Part shown: positions 37,896-51,587 of the stretch, one piece after another
Numbering within the stretch: position 1 is the first letter of the stretch
Layout of the letters: each line of letters opens with the position of its first letter
Made by a program: the position numbers and the translations under genes
Notes under the pieces: generated by a model
What the model saw: only the letters and a program-made list of their open reading frames with translations
What the model was told of the DNA's origin: nothing
Databases searched by the model: none
From: Pelobates cultripes
Lineage: Eukaryota; Chordata; Amphibia; Anura; Pelobatidae
Assembly: GCA_933207985.1 (NCBI GenBank)
Contig: OW240912.1
Location: 102,980,771-103,044,770 of the forward strand
Direction: 5' to 3'
Length of the DNA: 64,000 nt

Positions 37896-40800
37896 ATGAC
37901 ATATCAATTTAAATGCTTTTCTATGAATGTCAATGGCCTAAACAGCCCCTTTAAAAGAAGCTCGGTGATTAGAGCGATACACAAATCACAGGCAGCTATA
38001 ATATGCCTCCAAGAAACACACATGTGTAAAAACAAGCCCCCCACCCTAACATCTTCCAAATACCAACAAGTGTTTCATGCTCTTTCCCCAACCAAAACAA
38101 GAGGGGTGGCAATACTGTTCCACGTAGATTGGGTGTTCCAACTCACCAATTCATACGTAGACGAGCTAGGCAGACTTCTGGTTGTGGTGGGCTCAATGAA
38201 TGGCATGAAATTGACGATAGCATCCATATATGCCCCTAACGACTCCCAGACTACGTTCATAAAACGAGCACTGCACAAAATACTTAGCCTCCGGGAAGGG
38301 CACACTATTATTTGTGGAGATCTAAACTGCACACTGGACCCCAATTTAGACATTAAACGTATAGAGGGCAAACAACCACTCCAGCAAGCTCACAATATGA
38401 GCCTCACTCTCAGTAAACTGCTTCACACGAACGACCTGTATGACACATGGCGATCACTCTACCCGAATGAGAAAAATTACACCTACTTCTCACAGGTACA
38501 CCACACATACTCGCGCATTGACATGTGTTGGGTAGACAAGAACACAATCCCGAATGTTATGGAAGTGCATATAGGTGACAGAACCTGGTCTGATCATGCA
38601 CCAGTAACTACTACGTTCAGGGCCTTATACCCAGCTCGAGGACGGAATGCGTGGCGTTTGAATGAATCCCTCATAGACGATACTGACACGGTCACCACAA
38701 TACGTAGGAACATACAAATGTTTTATGAGAACCACCAAACAGATCCCTCCCGTATAGACACCAAATGGCTGGCCCTCAAAGCTGTACTCAGAGGCCTCTT
38801 AATACAAGCAGGGTCAGTACGCAAACGAAAAGCTCACAACGAAAATGACACACTACTTGCATCGCTCCAAACACTAGAAAAGGCTAACAAAGTGAGACCA
38901 TCTAGATTATTGTCCCAACAGATTGAACAGACAAGAGGGAGGTTACATGCACTGTCTTTACTCATTACGGAACGGCAATTACGTAAACTAAAACTGACAT
39001 ACTATATGCAAGGCAATAAAGCAGGCAAAGTGCTAGCAAATCGTCTAAAAGCACGGTACATACAAACAAAACTCCCATACATGACCTCGGCCACGGGCAC
39101 AAAATTATTTAACCCGCAGGACATAGTGGGCGAATTAGCGAACTTTTATAGAAGCCTATATAACCTTACACAAGATACATCATTACACCAACCACTAGAA
39201 CCTGAAATAGACACCTTTCTGGGTGAGGCAAATCTGCCATGCATGTCTGTACATCAAAGGCAGACATTGTTAGCTAAGTTCACGGAAGATGAAGTGCGCC
39301 AAGCTATATTAAAGTTACCCAAACACAAAGCCCCGGGGCCAGATGGGTTTCCCAACCGCTTTTACCACGTATTCGAAGCACAACTCACACCATACCTTAC
39401 AGACCTTTTCAATTTCTTTAGGGACTCAGGCTCCATGCCAGAAGAGATGTTGCTAGCCCATATTGTTACACTCCCTAAGCCGGGTAAACCCCCTACGGAA
39501 TGCGCCAACCTAAGGCCTATTTCGCTGCTGAATGCTGACACAAAATTGTATGCCAAATTACTAGCCTCACGCATCCAACCCATTCTACAGGATTTGGTCT
39601 CTCTGGAACAGGCAGGCTTCGTCCCGAACAGACAACCTGGGGACAACACGCGCCATTTTTTAAACTTAACTACCTGGGCCCAAAATACTAATCAGAAGGG
39701 CTTATTATTAGCCCTAGACGCGGAAAAAGCGTTTGATCGCTTGAATTGGACATACATGAGATCTGTACTGACTTACATGGGCTTCCCTCTAGAATTCCTG
39801 AAAGGCATAATGGTCTTATACTCCAAGCCGTCAGCCAAAATATTCAACTCCGGATTCCTATCACAACCTTTTCATATAACAAATGGTACTAGACAAGGGT
39901 GTCCGCTCTCTCCTCTAATCTTTATTCTCTGTATGGAACCCCTAATCAGACATATTAAATCCGACCACAATATTACGGGCCTATCAACGCCTATAGGAGA
40001 GCAAAAAAATAGCCCTTTTCGCAGATGATGTTCTCCTTTTTATAACACACCCTGAGACATCACTACCATCCTTGCTAACATTACTAGGAAGATACGGTAA
40101 GATGTCTTACTACAAGAATAACGCCAAAAAAACACAAGCGTTGGCATTGGGGTTGCCCCATACCCTCCTCTCACACCTTAAAACACTGTACCCGTTTGAC
40201 TGGAGGAAATCCTCCATCTCATATCTGGGCATAAAACTGCCAATTTCACACACATTGACAATAAAGGAAAACCATACGCCACTCTTACATAAACTAGATC
40301 AACAGCTCCGATCCTGGGAGGACAAGGAAATCTCCTGGCTTGGGCGCATTCATACCATTAAAATTATGATTTTACCACACATTCTATATCTCTTTCGCAC
40401 CCTGCCTATTACAATCCCGAACCCGATATTGAGGAACTTTCAGGCCAAGATCAATGCACACATTTGGAAGCGTAAGCCCCCACGAATAACACAAAACTCT
40501 CTTTGGCGTTCATTCACAAAAGGCGGGCTGGGCGTACCCAACATTAAATTATACCACAAAGCTTCATTAATGGCACAGGGTCTCACGATCCTTGAGAGGA
40601 AGTCCCCTCCGGTGTGGCTGGCGTTGGAAAACGCTTGTCTGCCCACTGGCACGATTCCAATGTTCCTCTGGGCTAGCTCAATACCATTACAATCAAAAAA
40701 TCTGCTCCCAACCACGGGGATAATGCTCCGGACTTGGAGACAAACTATTCCTCTATTCCTCAAGGAGAATGACCTACTCCTTGAGGCCCCACTTCAAGCC

Positions 40801-41688
40801 TTGGCCACCCGCACGACGAACCTACAGCTAGAAAACTGGCTTAGCCGGGGGATCTCAGGGGTACGTTCCTTGCTAACCCAAGAGGGCGTCAAACCATTCC
40901 CCGAAATTGTTAGGGAATTTAATATCCCAGCCAGGGAACTATTCACCTATTTGAGGCTAAAGAATATTATTCAGGAAAGCCGGATTACCATGAAAGAATA
41001 TAACCTCATACCACCATTTGTCCATAAGTGTAAGGGGAAACTTCCCAAGGTTAAAGCACTATCCCTCTGCTACAATACACTTCTTACCCAATATACGGCA
41101 ACAAAACCTTCCTACATGACAAACTGGGAACTGGACCTGGGAATACAATTCCCAGTAGCCACATGGCATCAGGCTCAGAAGTTAACAAAGCAGGCCTCAC
41201 ACAGCCTCAACCAGTGGGAAACCCACTGTAAACTAACTATGCGTTGGTACCTGGTCCCCAAAAAATTGGCACACATATACCCTGATGCGAACAAACTCTG
41301 CTGGAGATGCCAAAATCAAGAGGGATCCCTATATCATATATTTTGGACATGTACACAGATCACATCATTATGGAAGGCTATTCACACACTCTTTTGTACG
41401 GATTTAGGGATCAAGGTCCCACTGACACCAGAAAGCTTTTTATTACACATTTTCCCAGACAAGCTTCACGAAGAGGAAAGCTATTTAACGATCCATTGCC
41501 TAATGGCAACTAAAACTGCGATTGCCCAAAAGTGGAAATCCACACAGGTGCCCACGCTATCAGAAATTCTGGGCAGATTAGACTCGATATATAATTACGA
41601 ACACATGGCAAGCCGTATCACTGAGAGGCAGCGTAGACATGAAACAAGGTGGCGTAGATGGGTGGACTATAGATATGGAAAGACATGA
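37896..41688 (+). pseudogene. L1-C ORF2: endonuclease and reverse transcriptase (one frameshift)
   Basis: The frame starts MTYQFKCFSMNVNGLNSPFK. Endonuclease motifs are CLQETH, ASIYAPNDSQ, ICGDLNC, SRIDMCW and WSDHAPV. RT motifs are KAPGPDGFPNRFY, RPISLLNADTKLYAKLL, QAGFVPNRQ, LLALDAEKAFDRLNW and NGTRQGCPLSPLIF. The catalytic ADDVLLF follows a 1-bp insertion in an A run (seven A at 40003-40009, six in the sister copy), and the second frame continues to 41688. The C-terminus has CWRCQNQEGSLYHIFWTC. The expected length is about 1263 residues. All catalytic residues are present. Confidence 0.93.
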
Positions 41689-42200
41689 AAGATGATGCGG
41701 CATTTTTGACACTCTACCAAGCTCCTCAGTAAAAAAGGGCTTCCCAAGCTAAAACCGTGTAACAGCTTCTAACTGACCATTTTCCCTTTTGCCCTTCTCT
41801 TCAACACCAACACAATATAATAAATACTCTATGCCATAGCACAACCTCGCTAATCCCCCACCATTCTCCCCTCCCGCCCCGGAGGTCCAAAAGTTAGGGC
41901 GGACAGATGCAAATTAGTGCCTTAGAATGTATCAGGCTAACTTGAATAGAACTGCCATTGTATATATGTATTATAGTCAGAAGCTGGTAAATTGTGTCTA
42001 ATGACGAATATACAACTCTATGCATAGATGTTATTACTAATACTTTTTGTATGGCTATGATACAATGTTTATGCATGTTGCCCTCCCTTTCCCTCCCCCC
42101 CCCCTTTTTCTCTCCGTGTACCCCATCCCACGTTACCCATCTTTTGCACAATATGCATATTAAGTGAAAATCCGAAAATAAAATACATTTTAAAAAAAAA

Positions 42201-42217
42201 AGAACTGATTGATAACC
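42201..42217 (+). repeat. 17-bp target-site duplication, right (L1-C)
   Basis: Exact repeat of 35484-35500 (agaactgattgataacc). Confidence 0.97.
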
Positions 42218-42736
42218 TGTTTTATGTTAAAATATTATTGTAAAGGAGTTCACAATAATCGATGATACAACCGTTTTTTTGTTTTTAAGGAAGCGTTGAG
42301 TGTACAACAGTACAAATTAATGGGAATCTGCTCAGCCCAAATATATTTATTGCTTACACTCTGTTTACAAGGAGTAAAATCACAATTTTATTGATTCTTG
42401 TCTGCTGGATAATCGTAGACTCTAGACTGGTCTGTATGATTATTCACCACACTGGTCCGATATATTTAACTTTAAGATAAATCTCTGTAAAGGAAAGATC
42501 ACCATAATGCTACATGTAAGTTCTGAGATTGTCCTTGTTTTTAGCTACTAGGTGCCATGAAATTAAAAAATTGTAGACCAACAAAATGCCCGTAGCTACC
42601 CCATATGTTTATAACCTTTATGTATATTCTCACATCCAATAACTATACATCTTCTGAAGCAGCATTTTTGTAATGTGGACTTGTTTTATATATGTGTTGA
42701 ATTTATTTGTAAGAAACCTTTAATTATACAATGCAG
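42218..42736. other. rps6ka3: Intron 20, 3' part
   Basis: AT-rich intron without recognised elements, ending in the acceptor tatacaatgcag. Confidence 0.7.
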
Positions 42737-42877
42737 GACTTGGTATCAAAGATGCTCCATGTTGATCCCCACCAGAGATTAACTGCTGCGCAGGTTTTGA
42801 AACACCCCTGGATAGTGCACTGCGACCAGTTGCCTCAGTTCCAACTGAACAGGCAGGATACTCCGCATCTAGTCAAG
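42737..42877 (+). CDS. rps6ka3: RSK2 exon 21: end of C-terminal kinase
   Basis: This 141-bp exon encodes [20 protein letters not shown], then [20 protein letters not shown] and DTPHLVK. It includes the HPHQRLTA element with the conserved C-lobe arginine and the HPW motif, and ends at the start of the autoinhibitory helix. Cys stands where human RSK2 has Trp (VHWDQ), a position that also varies in RSK1. The acceptor is acaatgcag and the donor is gtaatg. It is phase 0 at both ends. Confidence 0.95.
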
Positions 42878-43230
42878 GTAATGTGTTTGTTATTCTCAGC
42901 CTTTATTTTTATTTCTTATCAGATGGTATTTTTATTATTAGATGGTCAACTTGGTTAGAAAAAAAATAAATCTGGAATTCTAGACAACCAGATGCACATT
43001 TCTTTGATACAAAAATTGTCCACGGCACACCTATTCTTGTACTTTAACCAGGAGACTTATGGTTTATAATTGTACGTACTTTATTTTTTTATTCTTTCTT
43101 TTATTGAGACCGCTTTAATTACGTTACAGAAAGGAAAAGCTAAACGTAAATAAAAGCATACATTGGTTAAGGTGATATATCAGGTTCAGAGTATTGAGAC
43201 ACCGTTGCAGACACTCAAATTTACACTCTC
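42878..43230. other. rps6ka3: Intron 21, 5' part
   Basis: The segment 43090-43230 (tttattgagaccgcttt onward) resembles the antisense tail of another retroelement into which L1-D inserted, but it is too short to classify. Nothing else was recognised. Confidence 0.5.
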
Positions 43231-43370
43231 GGGGGGGCATGTCCAACTTCCGGCACGATCAGACGCATGGAGTAGGAGCTCCACTTCACCCGGGCCGGAT
43301 TACCAACGAAACCTCACAGAAACCCAAAATCAAGCTTCACAATCGAGAGGTGAAGTCCAAGAGGGATCCC

Positions 43371-44339
43371 ATGTCACCCTCGAAACAAACAAAACTAACG
43401 GACGCGGTCCGACATCATAAAAAAGAAAGACAGAAACAGGCCCAAGATGACGCCGTTAGCAGAGCCCAGTCCCCGGAGCCTGACGCCTACAATGAGATGC
43501 CCTCACAGCAAGCGGCGGCCGACGGCCAAGTTACGAAGGATTATTTAAAACAAATGCTCATGGACTTGAGAGCCACAATTAAAGAAGATTTTACAACCGT
43601 TGTGTCTGGCATACACCAGGAATTGGAGAAACTGGGAGATCACACAGATCAGATTGAACGAAAGACAGAAGATCTTTGCTCAGCACATAATACAATGGCA
43701 GACAAACTGCAGAAATTGGAGGACGACAATACAAAACTGTGGTACAAGATGGCGGATATGGAGGATCGATCCCGCCGGAACAATGAGAGATTCGGGGGGG
43801 TCGCGGAATCCATCACAACAGAACAGATTCCCACATATGTAACAGCTTTAAGCTCTGCACTGGCCCCTGATCTATCTGGTATCACATGGGAACTAGACAG
43901 GGCCCACCGCTTAACAAAACCATCTAGGTTCGGAGCAGAAGTCCCACGCGATATTATCGTTCGCTTCCATTACTTCAAAGCCAAAGAAGCACTTCTCAAG
44001 GCAGCCAGGGCTAGGCCATCGCTACCTGAACCGTATAGCACTATCTCGATATGTGCCGACCTCTCAGCCCTAACTATGGCTAGACGGAAAGAATTCTCCT
44101 ATATTACCAAGACTTTACGCAATCACGAACAGGCATACAGGTGGGGTTTCCCCACTAAACTAACGGTGTGGAGGAACAACAAGCTCCACATCATAGATGA
44201 CCCGATTGGAGGATTGACTACACTGAAAAATTGGGGCCTATGGAACGCACAGGAAAACATCCAGACAACGGCGGACACAGTGGCCTTCCCGAAGAGGATC
44301 TGGCCCAAATGGAAGATGGTTGGCCATCAATCCCACTAA
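43371..44339 (+). CDS. L1-D ORF1 protein, intact
   Basis: An uninterrupted frame of 322 codons starts at the family ATG (MSPSKQTKLTDAV). An N-terminal basic region is followed by a coiled coil (about residues 60-125, SGIHQELEKLGDHTDQIERK). The RRM begins at KMADMEDRSRRNNERFGGV. The C-terminal domain has LDRAHRLTKPSR, IIVRFHYFKAKEALL and YRWGFPTKLTVWRNNKL. It is the nucleic-acid chaperone of L1 particles. The usual RNNxRFRG has become RNNERFGG, changing a residue of the RNA-binding strand. Confidence 0.92.
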   Translation: MSPSKQTKLTDAVRHHKKERQKQAQDDAVSRAQSPEPDAYNEMPSQQAAADGQVTKDYLKQMLMDLRATIKEDFTTVVSGIHQELEKLGDHTDQIERKTEDLCSAHNTMADKLQKLEDDNTKLWYKMADMEDRSRRNNERFGGVAESITTEQIPTYVTALSSALAPDLSGITWELDRAHRLTKPSRFGAEVPRDIIVRFHYFKAKEALLKAARARPSLPEPYSTISICADLSALTMARRKEFSYITKTLRNHEQAYRWGFPTKLTVWRNNKLHIIDDPIGGLTTLKNWGLWNAQENIQTTADTVAFPKRIWPKWKMVGHQSH

Positions 44340-45531
44340 AGACATGGACGTTGACAACAGCCCTCTGGACTCAACCAACAAGTTCTACAACGTCACAAGA
44401 AGACATCTTAACTGACTGGTGTTGCATTTGCTCAGGACATTAGCTAAATCACCACAGACTGGAACCTGAAAGACTCACAGTCAAACCCAAAGCGGACACT
44501 CTACCGCAGCGATGATGGTCGATGATGCCAGCCGACGAGAGTGGTATTTAAACGGGGGCCCACGTTAGTGCAATAGATTATCGGAGGGGGGGAAGAAAAA
44601 AAAAACTCGCATACATCTTAAGCGTTAGTGACCCTACAATTGTTTACTCCCATGGTCACTGCTCTTTAAATAACTATGCTACCTCCCATGACGATATATT
44701 TAGACCCATGCGTGCACTAACAATGGTCCCCAAAATGCTGTATTGCATGTCTAGCATTAACTGGAGACAAATCGCATTTGCATACCTAATAGTGTAGCTA
44801 GATGAGAAATGTACATAATGCACAAACTGTTGATAACGTTAGGGGCTAGGTGTCATCTCTGTATTAGGACAAAATGAAAGCGTTACTAATGCTGGGCACA
44901 GACGATACTGATAACCATAGCATTACAGCTAGGCTACCAATGCACCACAGGCAAGAGCAACACCTATCCCTCCACTAATAGAGCAGAGCACTAGGGATAG
45001 CTGTGGCGATTCCTATGGGTTGGAGATAAGGATCCGAGCACTGCTTGCAAAAAAAAAAAAAGCACCCCTGACTAAGTAACCCATCGTAAATTAGATCACG
45101 TCCTACAGCAATACCTTTCTGACCCACATTTGACGAAGGAGGGACTGTTGTCAACAATCATAACCCCCCTCGACAACTACCTATAACAGAGCAGTCTATT
45201 AACAAAATCTGGCACCGTTCCGCACGCCCCCCCCCCCCACGGGAATTTCAATGGTCATGGAGCGCAAAGGCTCCCCATTGTATCCCATGCTAAACTCTCA
45301 AGTTCGAGAGACATTGTATATACTTATTTTTGTTTTTTTCTGTATCCCTTGTTTTAACCCTGTTGGTCCTCTAGCCAATGCATCGGCAACAGCAGGTACC
45401 CATACAAGATATCGCCAGACACCAGGGCACAACCAGATACCCACCATACCGCAGTCTATCATAGGGGTAATACTCGCTCACACATGTTGCCCCACGTCAG
45501 ATGAGCTGTTCCGAAAATTTACATATTAATA
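44340..45531 (+). other. L1-D inter-ORF spacer, 1.19 kb
   Basis: This is the counterpart of the L1-C spacer. It contains a C run (45230-45239), A runs (44596-44604, 45049-45061) and the shared word ttgtatatacttat shortly before ORF2. Several short frames exist, none conserved between the copies as far as I can see. Confidence 0.7.
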
Positions 45532-48500
45532 ATGACATACCAATTTAAATGTTTCTCCATGAACGTAAATGGCCTGAACAGTCCATTCAAAAGAAGTTCA
45601 GTGATTAAAGCAATGCACAAATCTCAGGCAGCCATAGTATGTCTTCAAGAGACACATATGTGTAAGAAAAACCCTCCCAACCTAATATCCTCTAAATACC
45701 ACCAAGTGTACCATGCCCTTTCACCAAATAAAACAAAAGGAGTAGGCATACTGTTCCATGTAGACTGGGTATTCCAACTTAACAAAACATACATAGATGA
45801 GCAAGGCAGGCTCCTAATTGTGGTGGGCTCATTGAACGGAATGCAACTCACGAGTGCATCCATATACGCACCTAACAACTCCCAAACCTCCTTCATAAAA
45901 AGAGAGTTAAACAAGATAACTAGCCTCCGTGCGGGTCACACTATAATCTGTGGAGACCTAAACTGCATGTTGGACCCCGAATTAGACATCAAACGAATCG
46001 AGAGTAAACACCCACTACAGCAAGCCAGCACTGTGAGCTTTGACCTTAGCACATTACTCCACACGAATGATCTCTGACACATGGCGTACCCTATACCCGA
46101 AGGAGAAAAGCTATACCTATTTTTCACGGGTACACCACACATACTCTCGCATAGACGTGTGCTGGGTAGATAAGAGCTCAATATCGAATGTTATAGAAGT
46201 GCAAATAGGTGACAGGACCTGGTCCGACCATGCGCCAGTAATCACTACGTTCAGGGCCATGTACCCGGCTCGGGGACGGAGTGCATGGCGCCTGAACGAA
46301 TCCCTCATAGATAACGCGGACACGGACACCAAAATACGCATAAACATAGTCGTTTTATGAAAACCACCAGACAGATCCCTCACGCATAGACACTAAATGG
46401 TTGGCCCTCAAACCTGTATTGAGAGGCCTTTTAATCCAAGCAGGGTCGATAAATAATCGGAAGACATACAACGAAACAGACAAACTGCTCACAACTTAAA
46501 ACACTAGACAGGGACAACAAACTAAGACCAACTAGAACGCTATCCCCAAAAATTGAAAAGACAAGAGAAAAGCTACATGCACTGTCCCTAATAACTATGG
46601 AAAGGCAGCTACGCAAACTGAAACTCTCCTACTATATGCAAGGGAACAAGGCGGGCAAAGTGCTCGCAAGACGCTTAAAATCCCGATATATACCATCAAA
46701 ACTCCCATATATGACATCAGCCACAGGGACAAAATTATTTAACCCACAAGACATAGTGGACAAACTGGTGAATGGACTATATAATCTCACACAGGACAAA
46801 ACACTGCACCAGCCACTAGAGTCAGAAATAGATACCTTTCTGAAAGAGGCGAACCTGCCACGTCTGACTGCCCACCAAAGTTCGATATTGACAGCTAAAT
46901 TCACAGAAGACGAAGTACAAAACGCAATACACAAACTACCCAAACACAAAGCCCCGGGCCCGGATAGGTTCCCCAATCACTTTTACTCCACATTCGAGGC
47001 ACAGCTAACACCGCACCTTACTGATCTTTTTAACTTCTTCAGGGAATCAGGTTCCATACCGGAGGAGATGCTGCTAGCCCATATTGTTACGCTCCCTAAG
47101 CCAGGCAAACCACCCACCGAATGTGCCAACCTGAGGCCCATTTCACTGCTAAATGCAGACACAAAACTATATGCCAGGCTACTAGTTACACGCCTACAAC
47201 CCATTGTTCCGAACAGGCAACCAGGGGATAACACACGCCACTTTTTGAACCTAATCACATGGGTCCAGAATACTAACCAAAAAGGTATGCTACTAGCCTT
47301 AGACGCGGAAAAAGCGTCTGTATTGACATCCATGGCTATCCCTCCAGAATTATTGAAATGCATATTGGTCCTATACTCCAGACTGGCAGCCAAAATATTT
47401 AATTCCGGGTTTTTATCACGACCTTTCCAAATAACAAATGGTACCAGGCAGGGGTGCCCCCTCTCTCCATTAATCTTTTTGTGCATGGAACCCCTAATCA
47501 GACATATTAAAAGTGAACAAACTATTGGGGGCCTAGCAACGCCACTAGGGGACCAAAAAATAGCCCTTTTCGCAGATGATGTTCTCCTGTTTTTAACATA
47601 CCCGGAGACGTCCTTACCAAACTTGCTAGCTTTATTAGAGAGATATGGGAAGATGTCTTACTATAAGAACAACGCTAAAAAAAAAAGCAAGCGTTGGCGA
47701 TAGGGCTGACACCTACCTTTCTAACACACCTGAAAACACTGTACCCCTTCGATTGGCGGAAAACCTCTATTTCATATCTGGGCATAAAACTGCCAGCATT
47801 AATACGGGAAAACCATATACCGCTCATTCACAGACTAGAACAACTACTTAAGGCCTGGGAGGACAAAGAGATTTCCTGGTTAGGGCGAATCCACACCATA
47901 AAAATATTACCACATATCCTATACTTATTCTGCACCCTGCCCATTACAATTCCAAATCCCATACTAAAGAACTTTCAGGCTACAATTAACGCACACATTT
48001 GGAAATGGAAACCCCCAAGAATAGCACAAAACTCATTCTGGCGACCATTCACAAAGGAGGATTGGGCATACCCAACATAAAACAGTACTACAAAGCTTCA
48101 ATATTGGCACAAGGCCTCACGATCCTTGAGCGGTCATCTCCTCCGGTATGGCTAGCATTAGAGAATGCATGCTTACCCACTGGCACGATCCCACTGACCC
48201 TTTGGGCAGGTACAAAACTCCCCAAGTCCACAACCTTGCTACCGGTCACAGAAACACTGCTCCAAATGTGGAAGCAAGCTACCCCTCTATTTTAACAAGA
48301 AAATGACCTACTCCTTGCAGCGCCACTTCAGGCCCTGGCTGCCCGAACGACAAACCTGCAGTTAGATAACTGGCTAAGACAAGGGGTCTACCATGTACGC
48401 TCCCTATTGACTCCAGAGGGTATCAAACCATTCCCGGACATAACCAGGGAATATCACATCCCGCCTCGGGAAATATTCTCTGACCTAAGAATAAGGAATA

Positions 48501-49220
48501 TAATACAGGAGTGCAGGCTTAGCTTGAGGGAACCCAGTCTCTTACCACCATTTATCCACAAATGTATGGGGAAACTACCAAAAATTAAAGCAATGTCCCT
48601 CTGTTATAACTCACTTTTACTCCAAAATAAAATAGCAAAACCCTCGTACATGACGAAATGGGAAACGGATATGGGGAAGCAATTTCCAACAGCAACATGG
48701 CACCACGCTCAAAAGAAAACAACAGGCCTCCCATAGCCTTACCCAGTGGGAAATATTCTGCAAATTAAGCATGCGTTGGTACCTAGTCCCTACCAAACTG
48801 GCTCACATATACCCAGGGACAAACAAGTTATGTTGGAGATGCCAAAACCAAGAGGGGACCCTCTATCACATATTCTGGACATGCCCACAGACCACTACAT
48901 TATGGCGGGACATGCAAACACTTTTATGCAAAAACCTAGGGATCAGGGTACCACTGAAACCAGAATGCTTTATATTACATATCTTCCCAGACACCCTTCC
49001 TGAGGATAAGATCTATCTAGCGATCCACTGCTTAATGGCAACCAAAACTGCAATTGCCCACAGGTGCAAGACCACACAGGCACCCACTCTACCAGAGATC
49101 TTGGGCAGAATAGACTCTACATATACATATGAACGCATGGCAAGTCGACTAAATGATAGACAAAACAAACATGAGAGGTGGCATGGATGGTTGGACTATA
49201 GGTACGGCGAGACACAATAG
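45532..49220 (+). pseudogene. L1-D ORF2 (multiple breaks)
   Basis: ORF2 starts MTYQFKCFSMNVNGLNSPFK. A 2-bp deletion near 46070 ends the endonuclease frame. Further shifts occur near 46350, 46490, 47690 and 48050, and stops at about 48292 and 48734. Inside the RT, a deletion removes the segment between LQPI and VPNRQPGDN. A second deletion removes the FDRLNW part after DAEKA, and with it the first catalytic-region aspartate context. FADDVLLFL and the C-terminal CWRCQNQEGTLYHIFWTC survive. It cannot encode an active enzyme. Confidence 0.92.
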
Positions 49221-49613
49221 GGGCTATGGGCACCACATTACAACACCAAGGTTACCTAATAAGAAGGGATATCTAGTGCAATACAAATCAACAAGATGTT
49301 ACCAGCTGGTATAGGATACCGATGCTGTCGGCCCCCCCGTCCCCCTCTCACCCTCTACCCAGTTAGGACAAAAGGTACCAAAGCTTGCGCCAGGGAATAT
49401 GAACAGGTAAAAAACTGTATAGATTTTCACCGCTACGAAATACACAGGACAAATAGCCAAACTGTTACTAATATCTAAATCTGTGTACAAACTGATTAAT
49501 GACGCATATGTATAGATTGTTGCATTGTGTGTACTGCTGTCCTCCCCCTCCCCTTTTTTTCTTCCGTACCCCCCTTATTTTATGTTGATTACATGAATAA
49601 TAAAAAATAAAAC

Positions 49614-51587
<1,974 letters not shown>

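Larger units (their letters stand above)
35501..42200 (+). mobile_element. Full-length, nearly intact sense L1 (L1-C)
   Basis: This 6.7-kb L1 in intron 20 has a 140-bp 5' UTR (starting ggggggcgtgtccaac), ORF1, a 1.28-kb inter-ORF spacer, ORF2 and a 3' UTR with a ctccccccccccctttttctc-like pyrimidine tract near 42090. A short A tail (42192-42200) follows. A perfect 17-bp duplication flanks it. Each ORF has a single 1-bp frameshift and no stop otherwise. It shares 5' UTR, ORFs and spacer with the copy at 43231-49613. Confidence 0.96.
43231..49613 (+). mobile_element. Full-length sense L1 with decayed ORF2 (L1-D)
   Basis: This L1 of about 6.4 kb belongs to the same family as L1-C. It starts gggggggcatgtccaacttc, has a 140-bp 5' UTR, an intact ORF1, a 1.19-kb spacer, a broken ORF2, and a 3' UTR with ccctccccttttttt and an A-rich end (aataataaaaaataaaa). 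No convincing target duplication was found: only actcaaa is shared near both ends. It has more indels than L1-C and so is probably older. Confidence 0.92.

Noticed and set aside
43201..43230. Target duplication for L1-D (actcaaa)
   Set aside because: Only seven bases match near the right end, and they are not adjacent to the 5' start of the element. This is too weak to call.
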